Source: Rostratula benghalensis (lineage: Eukaryota > Chordata > Aves > Charadriiformes > Rostratulidae). From it: 64,000 nt of DNA. Below are positions 49,784-63,028 of this stretch, piece after piece. The DNA is taken from NCBI GenBank assembly GCA_013399305.1, contig VXAI01000091.1:982875-1046874 (forward strand), in the 5' to 3' direction. A program made the translations under genes and the position numbers. Numbering within the stretch: the stretch's first letter is position 1; every line of letters begins with the position of its first letter. The notes under the pieces are model-generated. The model was not told the DNA's origin, ran no database searches, and saw only the letters and a program-made list of their open reading frames with translations.

Positions 49784-50254
49784 AGCAACTGCACAATTGC
49801 AGCCAGAAAGAGGAGGGAGAACATGTGAGAGAAACAACTCTGCAGACACCAAGGCAAGAAGGAGGGGGAGGAAGCGCTTAAGGCACCAGAGCAGGGAATA
49901 CTCTGCAGCCCATGGTGAAGACAGTGGTGAGGCAGGCTGTCCCCCTGCAGCCCACAGAGATTCATGGTGGAGCAGATATCCACCTGCAGTTTGTGGAGGA
50001 CCCCATACCAGAGCAAGTGGATGCACCCAAAAGAGGTTGTGACCCTGTGAGGATCTACTCTGGAACAGGGTCATGGCAGAAACTGTGTACTCATGAAGAG
50101 AACACCCCATACTGGAGGAGGTCAAGTCTGTTTTTCTTGTGATTGTAATCGGTGAATGATCTGCCCCTGTTCTTACCTTAACCCATGAGCCTTTCACTAT
50201 ATTTTACCTCAGCTTTGGTGAGCACCTGGAGTCCAGCCAGGCTCAAGCCACCAC

Positions 50255-51762
50255 AGTGGTAAACTTTGGGAACTTTTAGCCACCAGAGATTGAGGATAAC
50301 AGATGGTATCAGCAGGTTAAAAATTTCAAAGAATGTGTATCAAATGGAACATCAGGAATTTAGCCTCCAATATTCTTAATTCAGTAATGGTGGGTCCTAG
50401 GGAATGAGAAAATGGGCAGCAGAAAAGGGAAAGGTTTTGCCATTGTCAGAAACCAAATCCTGTTCTAGATGGAGTATGAGCTTAACCCAAGAAAATACTT
50501 CTCATGGGTTGTGTAGTATCATGGAAAGTTCTTCAGTTAATACAACCTCCCTCTTAACATACTGATTATTTTTCTGTGAAATTTCCCAAATATTGAGACT
50601 GTTGTACTGAGAATGCTCCCTCTGATTTTTTCAATGAACCACAGGGAACATTCGTTTTCATGTTACTGTGTATGTGTTTTGATAGAAAAATAAATTTTTG
50701 ACCTCATGTCTCTAAATTTCTGTTAAATAATTCTCAAGAATTACTCAATTGTTTTAAGGCAATCAAACATCAGTTGTGGCTTTAATAATGTCTTTACAAT
50801 ATCATATCAGTAGCACACTGTTTATCTCAATCCCAACAGCACAAGCTGTTGGGTATGGTCATATAACTCTATGGAGTTACATGAAGCAGTTGACTTAATA
50901 GATAACCACACATCCTGAAGGATATTTATCTGCTATAAGTTCAAAAGACTGAACCTAAATGCCCACTGGAGACCATTTTTGACAGGGCCAACTCATATTA
51001 TTTATTTTTAATCTTCCTGGGTACTAATGCACTGTCTGAGACCGTCTGCAACTGGAGCACATACAATGTATCCTTGCAAGGCTTATGAACCACACCGTAC
51101 AAAGTCAACTTTTGGAAAGAAAAAAAAAAGGTTTATCCATGTGTGCAAACTCTAAGCACTGCTTTATTGATATTTTTAATAGTTCCAATATTCATGTAAA
51201 GTAGAATAAACAGCCTACAGATCTGAGATTTCAATATTGAAATAGAGCCTTTCCAGAGGGCTGGGTAAAATCTTTTTTTGCAATGGCTTAGCTCTTGCAG
51301 ATCTCTGACAACATTTTTCTTGAGAAACAAAGTTTAAATTTGTTAACGAAGCCAGGTAACCATTCAACCATTTCTGTGAGGTTTAATTCTTCCTCATCAC
51401 CAATCTCTCTTTCTTTATCTATAATCCCCCAAACTCATTGTCCCACTTACACAAAAATTGGCTAGAAAACTAAGGAGTTTTGCAGTGAAAATTATTTCAG
51501 ACTGGTATTGTTTGTTTGGTTGGTTGTATTGAAGAATGGAGCCACTCTTATTTGGCAAGTGAATCCTTCTGCTTTTCATGTCTTCCAAGATTTCACAAGG
51601 TAACAGAACCCCTTGCTCAGAGATATAATTCTGTCAAATAATTAGATATGGAACATAATTATGAATTTGGAAGCTGCAAGGCTACAATTGACTTGCAAGC
51701 TTTAAGTACATGAAAGATCATTTGAGGCTTGTTTTGTTTCTATGGAAGAAAACCTGACCATA
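50255..51762. other. Stretch without recognised genes
   Basis: About 1.5 kb between the LTR and a CR1. If the LTR were part of a provirus, a primer-binding site and leader would be expected from 50255; the sequence AAACTTTGGGAACTTTTAGC there shows no clear primer-binding site and no gag-like frame. Confidence 0.5.
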
Positions 51763-52262
51763 TCCTGGTCTGCATCAAAAGAAGCGTGGCCAGTAGGTTG
51801 AGGGAGATGGTTCCCCCCTCCCTACTCATCTTTGATGAGACTTCACCTGGAATACTGTGACCGGTTTTGCTGTCTTCACCACAGGAAAGACATCAACCTT
51901 TTTGTCCAGAGGAGAGCCACAAAAATTATCAAAGAGCTGGAGCACCTCTCCTGTGAGGACAGACTGAAAGAGTTAGGGCTGTTTGGCCTGGAGAAGAGAA
52001 GGATAAGGGAGACCTTATTGCAGCCTTTCAGTACTTAAAGGGAGCCTATAGGAAAGATAAGGACAAACATCTAAGCACGGCCTATTGCCATAGGACAAGG
52101 GCTAATGGTTTTAAATTAGAAGAGGGTTGTTATAGGCTAGATACAGGGAAGAAATTTTTAAGAAAAGGGCGATGAGACACTGGCCCAGGTTTTCCAGAGA
52201 GGTGGTAGATGCTCCAACCCTGGAAACACTCAAAGTCAGGTTGGACGGGCTCTTAGCGACCT
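51763..52262 (+). mobile_element. CR1 LINE fragment, ORF2 C-terminal part
   Basis: Starts at TCCTGGTCTGCATC and GCGTGGCCAGTAGGTTGAGG (ACIK-SVASRLRE in CR1 ORF2). The 69-codon frame at 51832-52038 reads RLHLEYCDRFC, RRATKIIKELEHLSCEDRLKELG and LFGLEKRRIRE; a one-base loss near 52005 then shifts the frame, and the other frame continues as DLIAAFQYLKGAYRKDKDKHL. The CR1-typical end part follows (GGACAAGGGCTAATGG, GAGACACTGGCCCAGG, CACTCAAAGTCAGGTTGGA). It stops at about 52262 without the terminal repeat, so the last 80 or so bases of the element are missing. This is a different subfamily from the copies at 611 and 3936. Confidence 0.93.
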
Positions 52263-55200
52263 CCCACAAACAACATTTCTATACCTGTTTCCTGTCCTGA
52301 AGTCACACTTAAATTATTCCTGTTCTTAAGAATTTACTACTTACCTTTGATAATGAATATGTATTTTTCACTCTGCAATAATTTTGAAGGGCTCATATTT
52401 TTTTTCAAACTAATAATCTTTCTTCTTGCGTCAACAAGATTCCCATTTACCAATGCAGGTTTAGGTTAAGGCATAAATCAGAAGACAGTCTAAACCACAA
52501 ATTACTCAAATCTCTGTTGCTCTTTTGTGTTTCTGTCTATACAAAGTAGATGTAGATGTAAAATAGATGTAAAATGTTTCCAAATCTGGAATGCCAATAT
52601 TTGTGCTTTTTTTGCACTTGAGCTTCAAATTGATCCTGTGTAAATGACTACAGAGGCTCTGGGATGTGATACTCCTGGTTTAGTTCCATAATCCTTAAAA
52701 AAAAAATAAAATAAAAAATTATTAATAACCACCCCCCTAACTTCTGACCTAACCTATTCATTGCAAAGAATACGGATTCTTCTTTCAAGCTCGGCCTCAA
52801 AATCAGCCTTAGAAAGAGCTTTGGAAGACAAACTGTGATCTCACCCAACAAACTCCTGACACATCTGCTTGCCCTTAGCAGTCCTGCTGACCTTAAGGAG
52901 GTATGTGTTTTTATGCATAAACTTGAAGGTGAACTTTTGTTGTTATTCCCTGTTGACCTTGAAATTTTCAATTAATAATTTCAAGAAATACCATGCTGTA
53001 CTTTGAATGAACATGTAAAACCCTCAAGTTTGGTTTTATTCATACTCCAAAATATCTGCTTTCATTCCTTTTCTCTCCATTGTACTACTTTTCTCCCTAA
53101 GAATTACTCTTCACACATCAACCTAGCATCTGCATTTCTAGCTTTGAGCATGCCTAGTTTTGGCATGTGCAGGCATTTGATTTATGATTTGTTCATCTAG
53201 ACCTTCAGGCTTCACAGACAGTAAATTTATTTCCTAGGTTTTCTCAAACGGGTCAAAAATATTTTTAATGCTGCAGGAGGAAAAAAGCAAATTAGTTTGG
53301 GTCAAGGTAAAGCCTGTACTGCCCCTATGACAAGCATTCCAAAGTTTTTCATGGCTTGCAACCATGTTAGAGTACTCACCAAGAGCAGGGAATCAGGCTG
53401 CCTATTTAACTTCAGACTCTGCATACTCACAGATTGATAAACAACTTTCTCCTTTTCCCACAAATTATCACATATGTATATGCAATATTATGATGTAACA
53501 CAGTTATGATGGATACAGTGATTTTAACTCCTGTTGAAGGAAAGAAATGAAAATACCTTACATGACATCAAAACTTTCCATCTGATGCAAAGTGCAATCT
53601 TAATAAAACAAGAATTTTAGAGCCAAAGAAATGTGAAAGTTTACTTAGCTGGAGGACGAAGCATTACTACATTGATTTAAACACAGTAGTTTTCATTATG
53701 GACTATAGAAGGATGCATACAGTTTTCAAGACAGTTAAGTAGTGGTTTGGAGAGAAAATATTACAAATAATGAGAAGGAAATGGAAGGCAGAATAAAATG
53801 ATTCTTAGAAAATCACCATCAGTAGTTCTACATATATGGCTTGAAGAATGTCACAAGTTTTAACAGGTGAGAAAATTTCTCCAGCAAATGTAGCCACCTA
53901 AGTCATCAATTTGTTATTAGTTAGCTGTAGTTCCTCTCTAGGATCAGCCCCCCTCCACCCCCACCTGGTTTTAAATGGACAGCCCTTGCCCCAGGTGTCT
54001 GCAGTGTGAGAGCAGATATGTCCCAGCTGGGAGGACTGACTGCATAGCTCTGGGGCTGGGTGTCACACCGGCCAGCTGTCTTTGCAGGGAGAATGTTTTG
54101 CAAACAGAACCACATGTACCTAGTGCAGCATCATCTCTTGGAGACAGTGTACTAAATGATCCTGCAAAGGCTTATATTTCTGCATCTGAGAAAACATGGT
54201 TGGGGTTCACGTTTCTCCTGAGTCCTGGAGCTGGACTGACTATAACATTGAACTCATTTCCACAGTGCTTAGACCTGGAGGCAATGGGATAATAGTAGAG
54301 GTGTGTTTCCCATGGGTGTAACTATTAGAATACCCCTATCAGCCACATCTATGTTACATGGTTTTCTGCTGTTAAATTCATATTCGGTGGTGAATTACAT
54401 ACTGTGCTGCATAAGCCAAACTGTGCATTAAAAATAAGAATTTGTTTGCAATACTTACCCATAAAGTCTGAACAGACATAGCACACTCAGTTCATCTCTA
54501 AATGCATTGTGATTTGATTATTTCTGTGCTAGAAGGCCTGTGAGCACATAAATGCCTGTGAGATAGTAGCATACGCATCTTTCTAAAGGTTCAATATGTC
54601 TCTTCTGATCCGATTCCAGCTCACAGCCAGGAGATGGAAGTACAGTAGGGCTGGGAACCATACATCTGGGGTCTGTTGTAGCCAAGCGGTTGACAAGAAT
54701 CCCAGTTTATGTCAATATGTGAAAGCTGATCAGCCAGAAATATATCCAACTGCGGTATAACCATCTCATTTTTATCAGAGGCCTAAAAAAACCAAAAGAC
54801 TTGATTTTCCTCCTTTTTTTCACCCATACAAACTTTTCTCAATTGCCTTGCTTTCTATTTTGGGCAAGGATTTTTCCTCAGGAAGCCTCATTTGAGTGCT
54901 TAGAGGATTTTGTGAGGCAGCAAAGTTCAAAATTCAAATAGAATTGCTTTATCGGTAATCACCATCAGATATTCTTTGGTACTCCTTTCCAATTTCCTCG
55001 TCTCCCTGTTGGAGATTTGAAACCATATTTACATGCACCTTTGACAGTACTGTCTGCCATTTACAAGACATGTGGAAGGCAGAGAGTGAAGCTGCTTTCT
55101 GGGACACGGTAACTACTCTTTACTCTTCAACATGCCCCTTCACTGATTTTGCTGTAACATTCAAAAAAACAGCATATGAAGTTAAGTTACAAGAGCTTTG

Positions 55201-55922
55201 TTCTCAGTGAGAAGTGAATTATTAATACACTAGCCCTAGAGAAGAGCAACAGGATGGGTGGTGAAGTAAGGTTACTGTGAAGTGTGCACAAATGATCACT
55301 CGATTCAAGCAGTTATATAAATCATAAAGGACCACCCCTGACTTGAAAAGAGCCATGTGGTCTTTTCTGTTGTTCAATGCTAGTCATGGGTGATGGAAGA
55401 ACAAGGCAGTCTTACACTCTTGTTACAGTCTTCTAATTGATCTGGATTTTGGTTAATCTCAATTAATTAAGTTATTCTTTGCTCATTACATGTTATTACT
55501 GAAGATCTGGAAAGGGCAATTAGGAACAGAATAAACAGCAGTAAATGGTAGCTCCACAAATGAGTCAACAAGGTGGCCCATATGTCAGAAAAGACAAAAA
55601 GGTCAGTGAAGGGAAAAAGAAGAGGGCTAAAACATTTGTTTCTATGTCTAATGAAAGTGAACATTAACAGTTCAGTATTTCACTTGTTCAGTCTCATCCT
55701 CTGACTGGCAGAAGTGCTTCACTGCCTCCCTTATTAATTTACTGACTCCAAATTCATATAAGTACAGACTTTTATTAGGTTAAATACCTGAGGATATGAG
55801 ACTCAATCAAAACTTGAAAGCATCCTTAAATAGATGGTGGAAAAGGATAAGAAAGTTCGGGGCAGGGGGCAGGGGAGGAATTGAAATAAGTAATTCTTTT
55901 AAGCACACTGTATGCCATATAA

Positions 55923-55952
55923 AATAAGTATAAAAAGAATAAGTATAAAAAG
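55923..55952 (+). repeat. Perfect 15-bp tandem duplication
   Basis: AATAAGTATAAAAAG occurs at 55923-55937 and is repeated at 55938-55952. It sits 45 bases after the G-rich segment at 55858-55877. Confidence 0.9.
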
Positions 55953-57380
55953 AATTATTTTAAGTAAAACTTGTAAATGTAAGAATCCAATCCCTTCAAG
56001 AACAGATGCTAGCAAGTACTTTAAGTAAAAACCTCAAGAAATTGATGTATTATGAAGGAATGTGTTGGTACACAGGGAAAAAATTGACATATATTAGAAG
56101 AGAGTAGAATTGACAAGGTTTACACTCATCCTTTATCAATGCTAAATCAGTCAGCATTTTGTAAATACATTTGAAATATCTCCAAATGTTCTGTGTCCCC
56201 CCTCTGTTAGATGGCAGTATTGGGCAAGTCACAGGTTACTTCCAGCATTAAAACAGTTTTAGCATCAATCTTACCCATAGCGGTCTTCTTTAAAAAAAAA
56301 CAACCAAAAACAACCAACAACTAGTAATTGTAAGCAAGGCATAGTGACCTAATTTACATGCAGGCATATGACAAAAAGGCAAATTGATACTTTCTTGATA
56401 CTTCCCCTTGCTGTAGTAGGACTAGACCCAGAAGCTGTACCTTAATATACCAAGGATTCAAAATTGACAGATAGGTAGTACTGGTAACTTCAATAGTTTA
56501 AAGTATATAAGCAATATCTTAAAAATTCCTAAGACCTGACTTAAAGTCATCAATAAGCAATAACATTTTATAAACCTTTTTTACTGTCTCTGGATTTTGA
56601 ACTCATGTGTTTGGCTCAATTTTCCCCCAGTAATTATGAGAGTTTGGGTTTGTTTTACCCTTTTTAAAATTAAGATATATGCTCGCATGCATCCAAGAGT
56701 TTATAGCTAAAAAAACCCCCAAAACAAAGAACCAAAATACTACCAGACTGAATGTACCTAGGTTTGTGAAACATCAGGAGAATCAGCAAGTTTTAATAAT
56801 AATAAACACAGTAAAAAGGCTATGCATGTGTTTGTCTTGTGTCACTCAGAAATCTGAGTCTGGGTTTGTTAAAGATGCAGCACAAATGTCCTGCTGCAGA
56901 AGGAATTCTGCCACCTAAAATAATCCTTTTTCTTTTTCCTGAATGGAATTGAGGATACACTGTGAGGACCTGAACCTGAACTGAGTCCCAGTGTTACCAT
57001 CCACCATCTCTTACTCATTCATTGTGGTGCTCAGCAGCTCTTCAGTTATTGCCTTAAATATCTTCTGGTTGTCCATTCTGATATCCTGATCCACCACCAC
57101 ACCCCTTTGTAGTGAACCTTCTTCCCTCACAATGGCTCCACATCTGTCTCTGACCTTCACTAACTTAGAGAAGTACAACAGGGAAAGCAGGAAATCAAAC
57201 AACAGGGCAAGAAAAGTTATTATTCTCTCCATAGGCAAGGCATGGGAAACTCCAACTCCATAGAAACTAAGGAAAAAATATAATTTTTATTACAGAACAG
57301 TAAAACTGATCACCCTGAGAATTGTAACAAGGTTGGGATCACAATATGCCCAAGCCCTGTATGTCGACCTGCACAAATTC

Positions 57381-57500
57381 ATTGCAATCATTGCCCCAAA
57401 GAGCTTACAGTCTAAATAAAAATTATATTCTAATGGGTTGCATTAGTTGTGCAAGGCAGGTAGAGGGGAAAAAGCTGATACAGGAGACTGACAACAGGGC
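57381..57500 (+). repeat. Possible ancient amniote interspersed repeat
   Basis: CCCCAAAGAGCTTACAG followed by TCTAAAT at 57394-57417 is a motif I recall from old interspersed repeats shared by reptile and mammal genomes, often followed by a GAGGGGAAA-type segment, which also appears here at about 57472. The family is not named and the limits are guesses. Confidence 0.35.
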
Positions 57501-58471
57501 CTATTCCTTTAGTAGGTTCAGATGCATACAGGGTATTTGTAGTATTATGGGGAAGAAAGGGTTGCTTTGTGTAGAGCACAGAGCGAGAGACTCTGTTATG
57601 ATATATATGTATTATTCTGAATCCTGCTTTTGAACTTAAGACCTTGATCAACCTTCTATAGCTGCTCCTCTTTTCAGCCCTTGTTGCTCCTACCTATTAG
57701 CTTTTCAAAGAAAGAAAAAAAACCCCAAAAACTTTTCAAAGACCCTCTCTTCGACATAACTCTCTCTTCAACGTAGTATACTCTTCTGGGCCTTTAACTG
57801 CACTGGATAAAATAAATCAGCCTTTATATACAAAATAAAATAACTAGATTTAACAAGAAAATAAATCTATGCAATTGAAATGATGTGTAAATCATATAAT
57901 ATCCGTTACACTTCATCATCAATTTAGAATAATATGGGCTGGTTTTAAGCATTAAGTTTAATAAATAAAATAACCTTAACTATATGCTGAAGATAAATAA
58001 TTTAGACCAAAGATAACTACAGGAACTAGAAAATGTGCCAGAGAGAAAAACAGAAAGTTAATAGGCAATTTTCCTCTTAACTTACTTTCACATATAATTT
58101 TGCTGTTGTTTACATGTAACGTCTTTTGATAGACTTTATGAGTTTTCATCTTTTCCTATTCTAACTATTATATTTTCCTGCATAACATGTATTAAGAATT
58201 AGCATAACTATTTTTTGTTTCCAAAGTGTTTGTTGTATCTTACAATTTATGAAAATCAGTCCACCTAGACCACATCTGTGGACCTGGTGCTCATGTCTGA
58301 TCTTTCAAACCCTATCAAGCGATTTGAGAAAGAGAGGGCAAATATGACTGTTCCTAAGTCATTCTCCTACTATAGAATCTGATCAGGTTTCCAGACAGCT
58401 ATGTCTTTGGAATGGATTCTTACTGTGGTGGTGTAAATAGTTATCTTATGATAGAGAGAACTGAATCTGAG

Positions 58472-58506
58472 GTAAGTAGATATGAGGTAAGTAAGGATGA
58501 GTAAGT
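58472..58506 (+). repeat. Cluster of three GTAAGT hexamers
   Basis: GTAAGT occurs at 58472, 58487 and 58501, the first two preceded by GAG, giving near-consensus 5' splice sites spaced 15 and 14 bases. The segment looks like an imperfect short tandem repeat. Confidence 0.6.
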
Positions 58507-61500
58507 ACAATGCTGTTTTCCACCACCTTCAGAAAACACAGTTAAAGTCCCCACCACTTGCCACATAGATAAGAATTTTCCAAGTTTCTGTAGAAAAAGT
58601 ATTGAAAAATTTTAACCTATTTCATAATGCTCAGCCATTTAATTTGTTCTGATTGGTTGTTTTATATAAACAGAAGGTGTCTTTTGCAGTCTTGCAGGGA
58701 ATACACTGAATCCTTGAGGTGTGGCACCAATTACTGCTACAGATTTTAGTAAAGAAAAGAGCTGGGTACAGAAGTCATGGATATGTCAACTGGTATAATT
58801 GTCTGTCAAATGTAAATGGCCAGATGGCTTATCATCCATGTTTGCTATTGATCTTAAAATGTAGACTGAATCTGTGAGAAACACATTGAATTTTTTGCTT
58901 GCTTTCTTTCCTTTCTCTGATGTCCTTTAAACTAAATGTTATCGATATAAACTTTTGTTCCCTCAAGGCCTGTCAGAGTTTTTTTCATTTTTTTTGACAG
59001 ATGATTTCTAGGGAGGTTTGCAATGCCGAACACTACATGATAAGAGCAGTATTTTTATATTGCATTGTAAATATCTCTAGCTTGGTACTCTCAAGGCACA
59101 GCCTGACTCTGCTAACTGTACTGAGAGAAATACAGTCTCTCATGCTCCCTTGTTGGCTCTATTAAGATAGCATTAAGAAGGAAGGAAGAACACAGTTTGA
59201 GCACTTCCCTGTAGCAAAGAAAACATGTCTTCCATAGTAAACTCTCATACCACTGCTTCTCCCTAAAACACGTCTTAGATGTGCTGTTGTTCAGCGAGTA
59301 GTCTGCATAGCTGTGTACTCATGTTGTGCCACGTATCTGAATATCATTCTGTTTTATATATTGCAGATTGGACTCCCAGAAGGAACGTGGTGAGAAGCTA
59401 ATTAAACATCTTGAATCCCTCTCCTAGCTCCCAATAGCTTTTATTAACAGAAAATGTTTTGGGGGCTGTTTTTCTTGCACTGAAGTGTTAGTTTATCCAC
59501 ATTTGTTGAACTAAGGCTTAGCACTAGGTGTGAAAGAAAGAAAGAAAATTACACTGCCAGAGGATTACAAGAATAAGTTTTCTGTCTTCACCCCAAGTGT
59601 ATACTGTCTTAGCTCTCAAACTCAAAATGTAATTGTCACGTGAAGAATCTCCTGTTTCCCCTTTGGAAGGGGAAGAATGACAAAGAAGTTGTCCTTCTTT
59701 ACTGTTTGGGATATCAATCCAAAGCAGTACCTCCAAAAAGCTGTGTGCACCCATGATCTTCAGAAAATCTCTGCAGGGTGTCAGCAGTCATGCGTATTTG
59801 TAATCAACCTACAAGCTAACAAATGGATCCATGTCCCCTGACAAATCTCAGGCTTCTTTAAACAAAACTGTATGAAACCTGTGTATAACAGATCCCCATC
59901 TTCCCGTTCCAGGTGATTCCGCCCTTGTGGCAGCTTCTTGCTCAGGCTGAGAAGCATTGATCCTGCCTGCAAGGCAAAGGCATGAATGTGTGGAAAAGAA
60001 TAATTTTCTATCTGATCTTGTTTGAATATTTACAGTATAATATTAATCAATTTTAATTTGACAACTTTATTGGATTGTGTTATATGAATGCCTGTTTAGT
60101 TAGAAGAGGAGGTCAATAAATAAATGGATTACCTTGTTTCCCTATATGAAATGGATATTCTTAGGTAATTTTAATTGCATATGAAACAAACAATGTGACA
60201 AAAAATATAACTTCAAGACAAGGGTCAACGTAACCAGTTTTGAGGACTAAGAATATTAAATAATTTATAAAGAAAACAGTTTCTGAACATAAAGCACGTT
60301 GTTTTCATATGAAGAATTCATTTATTTCAACTAGTTGTGTTAATTTTTTAAATTGTCTTGCTGCTAATTTCATACTTTAATTGCATTCCAAGTAAACTCT
60401 ATCCAAACCTCTGTCACCCATCCCAACTTTCAAGTTCACAAAATGTTTGCTATAGAGGTATTCATTGTCTTCATATTTTGCAGGGCTGTAAATAAGATTA
60501 TTTAAATTAATATTATGTTTCTAGGATAATTTCTAACTGACTTGTGTTTTGTTATGACTTGTTAGCATATGCACTTTCAGGGTTTTTTTCCTACACACAC
60601 TTCGTATTGTATACACTTTCTTCATTTATTGTGCTTAATTTTCCTCCATCATAACTAAGAGATTGGCTTGGCTATATTGTTTCTTATGTTTTGGATAGAA
60701 ATTCTGCACACAGTTGGAAATAAGAGCTTTTTTTCTTAGCTAAAAAGGCATTAAAGCTAAGACCATACATCTAAGACACCAGAACTTCAAGTCTAACATT
60801 AAGTCATTACAAAAATGAAATGAGGCCTGATTTTGTTCCCACTGAAGAACTGAAACTAAACTAAATTTTCAGGGCTGAAAGTGAAATGGCACGGTGACCA
60901 GATTTGGACTGTCAATTAAGGAGACTGGATTTTGGAATAGCTGCTGCATAGGCAGGTCTGTCCTAAATAACATGGAGGTCCTGGGAGCATCATGCACAGC
61001 ACAAGTCCAAAGGCTGAATATCATGTATGCAAGAAAACTGTTAAATTGAGGTAAGGCATAGTGAAGAAAATTATGGCCTCCTAGTAAGATATTTGGCTCT
61101 ACCACAAAGGTCAGGGAACCAGAAGTGGCAGGCAGTGTTCTTTAGCTTGATAAAGTGACAGTTCTTTTGGAAAAGGAGGAGTATGTTGTCATTCTGGAGT
61201 TTGAAATCATCTCTGATCATAGAGATGACTGCCTCTTTGCAGCAGCTGAGCCAGGAAACTGTATTGAATTTGGTGTAACACTTAAGATCACACTTGACAC
61301 CACGGATAGACAGAGGATTATACACATGATCTAACCACAGCTTTACTTCAGGGCTGTCTTGTAGAAGAATGAAGTGGTGTTTCCTAAACCAACAGAATGG
61401 CAAAACGGATCATGGGTTATCTATCATATCGTCTGTACAGGACACAGAAAAGTTCTGCCTTTAGTTATCTGAGGTTCCTTATTTTGAAGATCTGAAGTTA

Positions 61501-62414
61501 GCTGTTTTTCTTCATATCACTTATCTGAGAGGAGATCAGATGAACTTTTCCTCCAGTACCCTAGATGATCCCCAGCCTACATCTGTCCTCTGGGTAGGCT
61601 ATGGGCACAGCATCTGCAAGCAGGAGTGGGAGGGTGTATGACTAATCCCGCTTTCCCACTTGGAAATATTCTCTGTCAGCAGCATGTATAAAAATTGAAA
61701 ATTAGTCCAATTAAAGTGAACTACACCAATAAACTGAGAACACAGAGCAAAAACTCTGTTACGAAAACAGAGAACACAGAGTTGAGTGATTATGTAGGGC
61801 AAGAGAATGTGGTTACCAACTGACTGCAATATGCTTTACTAAATTTAGATTATATATTGTACACACGGGCAGGTGGTATGTACTGCGGTCATCTACCTTG
61901 GACTTGTTTGCTGTCTTATCAGTTAGGTGTTCAGGTCTGAGCTGTTGTAAATTCTTTTAATTCTCAGTGCTTTCTGTCAGATAAACTGCCTGAGGAGCTC
62001 ATAGCTACAGTCCTGTTTAAAGACAGAGTTTTAAATTTTTTCTTTATTCAGTGTTCATTTATTCAGTTCTTCTTTTCTTTTGCCTACTGCTTTTGGAGCC
62101 TAGAAATGAACAGAGCAGTATACATTTAAATTGTTATTGCTGCAGTGTTGCCAAATCTGTGTCTATTAGCTTAAGTGAATCATTAAAGCTACCTTATGAT
62201 TTGAGCTGCAGCTATTTTTCATGCAATTAAAAAATGTGCATGGCATAAATATATGACTGACCAGATTTACACTCTCTCATTCATGCTGGGGAAGAAAACA
62301 ACTCTCATCATCCATGTGTGCATTCAACATTTTGCATGACAGTCTTTTCAAACCTTATGAATGTAAAGCAATAATCACTCCAGGGCAAGATTAGGTTTTT
62401 TCTAGTATGCTCAT

Positions 62415-62429
62415 AACAACAACAACAAC
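62415..62429 (+). repeat. AAC microsatellite
   Basis: Five AAC units followed by an A/C-rich part. Confidence 0.85.
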
Positions 62430-62988
62430 AAAACCCAACAATGATAGATAACTGAATGGCGGAGAGATTTTTAAACGGTTATGAGAACAGTTTGAAAAAG
62501 ATTGTTTTGTTTTATTACTTTTCAATTACTGCTGCCAAATATGGAATGTTATTGTATTCCCCTATTCTATATATTAATATTTAGGGTGCGTTCAACATAT
62601 ACGTGATTATAAGAAAATATATTATAAGCTGCAATGTTGGTACAACTTGTTATAAAGCTATTCCTTTCACTTCTAGATACTCTGTGTTTTGACTTTGCCA
62701 AACTCTCACCCTTCGTAACATTTCAAGCTGCGACTTTTGTACTTTTTGAGTAAAACTTCAAACAAAACTGTTCAGCTGTTTCTGAGAATGTTACGAAAAC
62801 AACTCATTATTTGGCCAATTTTAAGTAAAATCAAGTAAAATTAGATAACCATTGTGTTCCAGTACATAGTTCTGAAGGCTTTTCATCCAAAGTTTGATAT
62901 TTTGCAAAGAAACATTCTTTGTTTCCTGTTCCTTTCAGTATTCACATGCAATTATTAGCAATTATAAGCATTGGAAATATTTCTGGAC

Positions 62989-63028
62989 TGAAAGATGTAG
63001 ATTTTCATTGAAAGATGTAGATTTTCAT
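62989..63028 (+). repeat. Perfect 20-bp tandem duplication
   Basis: TGAAAGATGTAGATTTTCAT at 62989-63008 is repeated exactly at 63009-63028. Confidence 0.95.

Larger units (their letters stand above)
49610..50254 (+). mobile_element. Avian endogenous-retrovirus LTR (family B), solo or broken
   Basis: GC-rich relative to its surroundings. It carries a series of segments I recognise from a common avian ERV LTR: GAGAAGCTGCTAGAAGCTGT, GAGCCAATGTCAGCTGGCTC, AAGATGGACCTGCCACTGGC, a TATA-like box TATTTAA at 49752-49758, GAGAGAAACAACTCTGCAGA, the repeated CTGCAGCCCA-type units with GGTGGAGCAGATATCCACC, and near the end AACCCATGAGCCTTTCACTA and GAGCACCTGGAGTCCAGCC. It ends CCACCACA at about 50254, as this LTR type does. 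It is probably an ERVL-like family, but the class is uncertain. No retroviral gene follows. Long open frames on both strands inside it (up to 173 codons, minus) are GC-rich shadows. The 5' limit is approximate. Confidence 0.75.

Noticed and set aside
49676..50197. 173-codon minus-strand frame, the longest in the window, with Leu-rich segments
   Set aside because: It lies wholly inside a GC-rich retroviral LTR and is antisense to it; no domain is visible.
59367..59389. Possible 23-bp micro-exon between TTGCAG and GTGAGA
   Set aside because: Polypyrimidine tract is weak and the segment is too short to judge; such pairs are common by chance.
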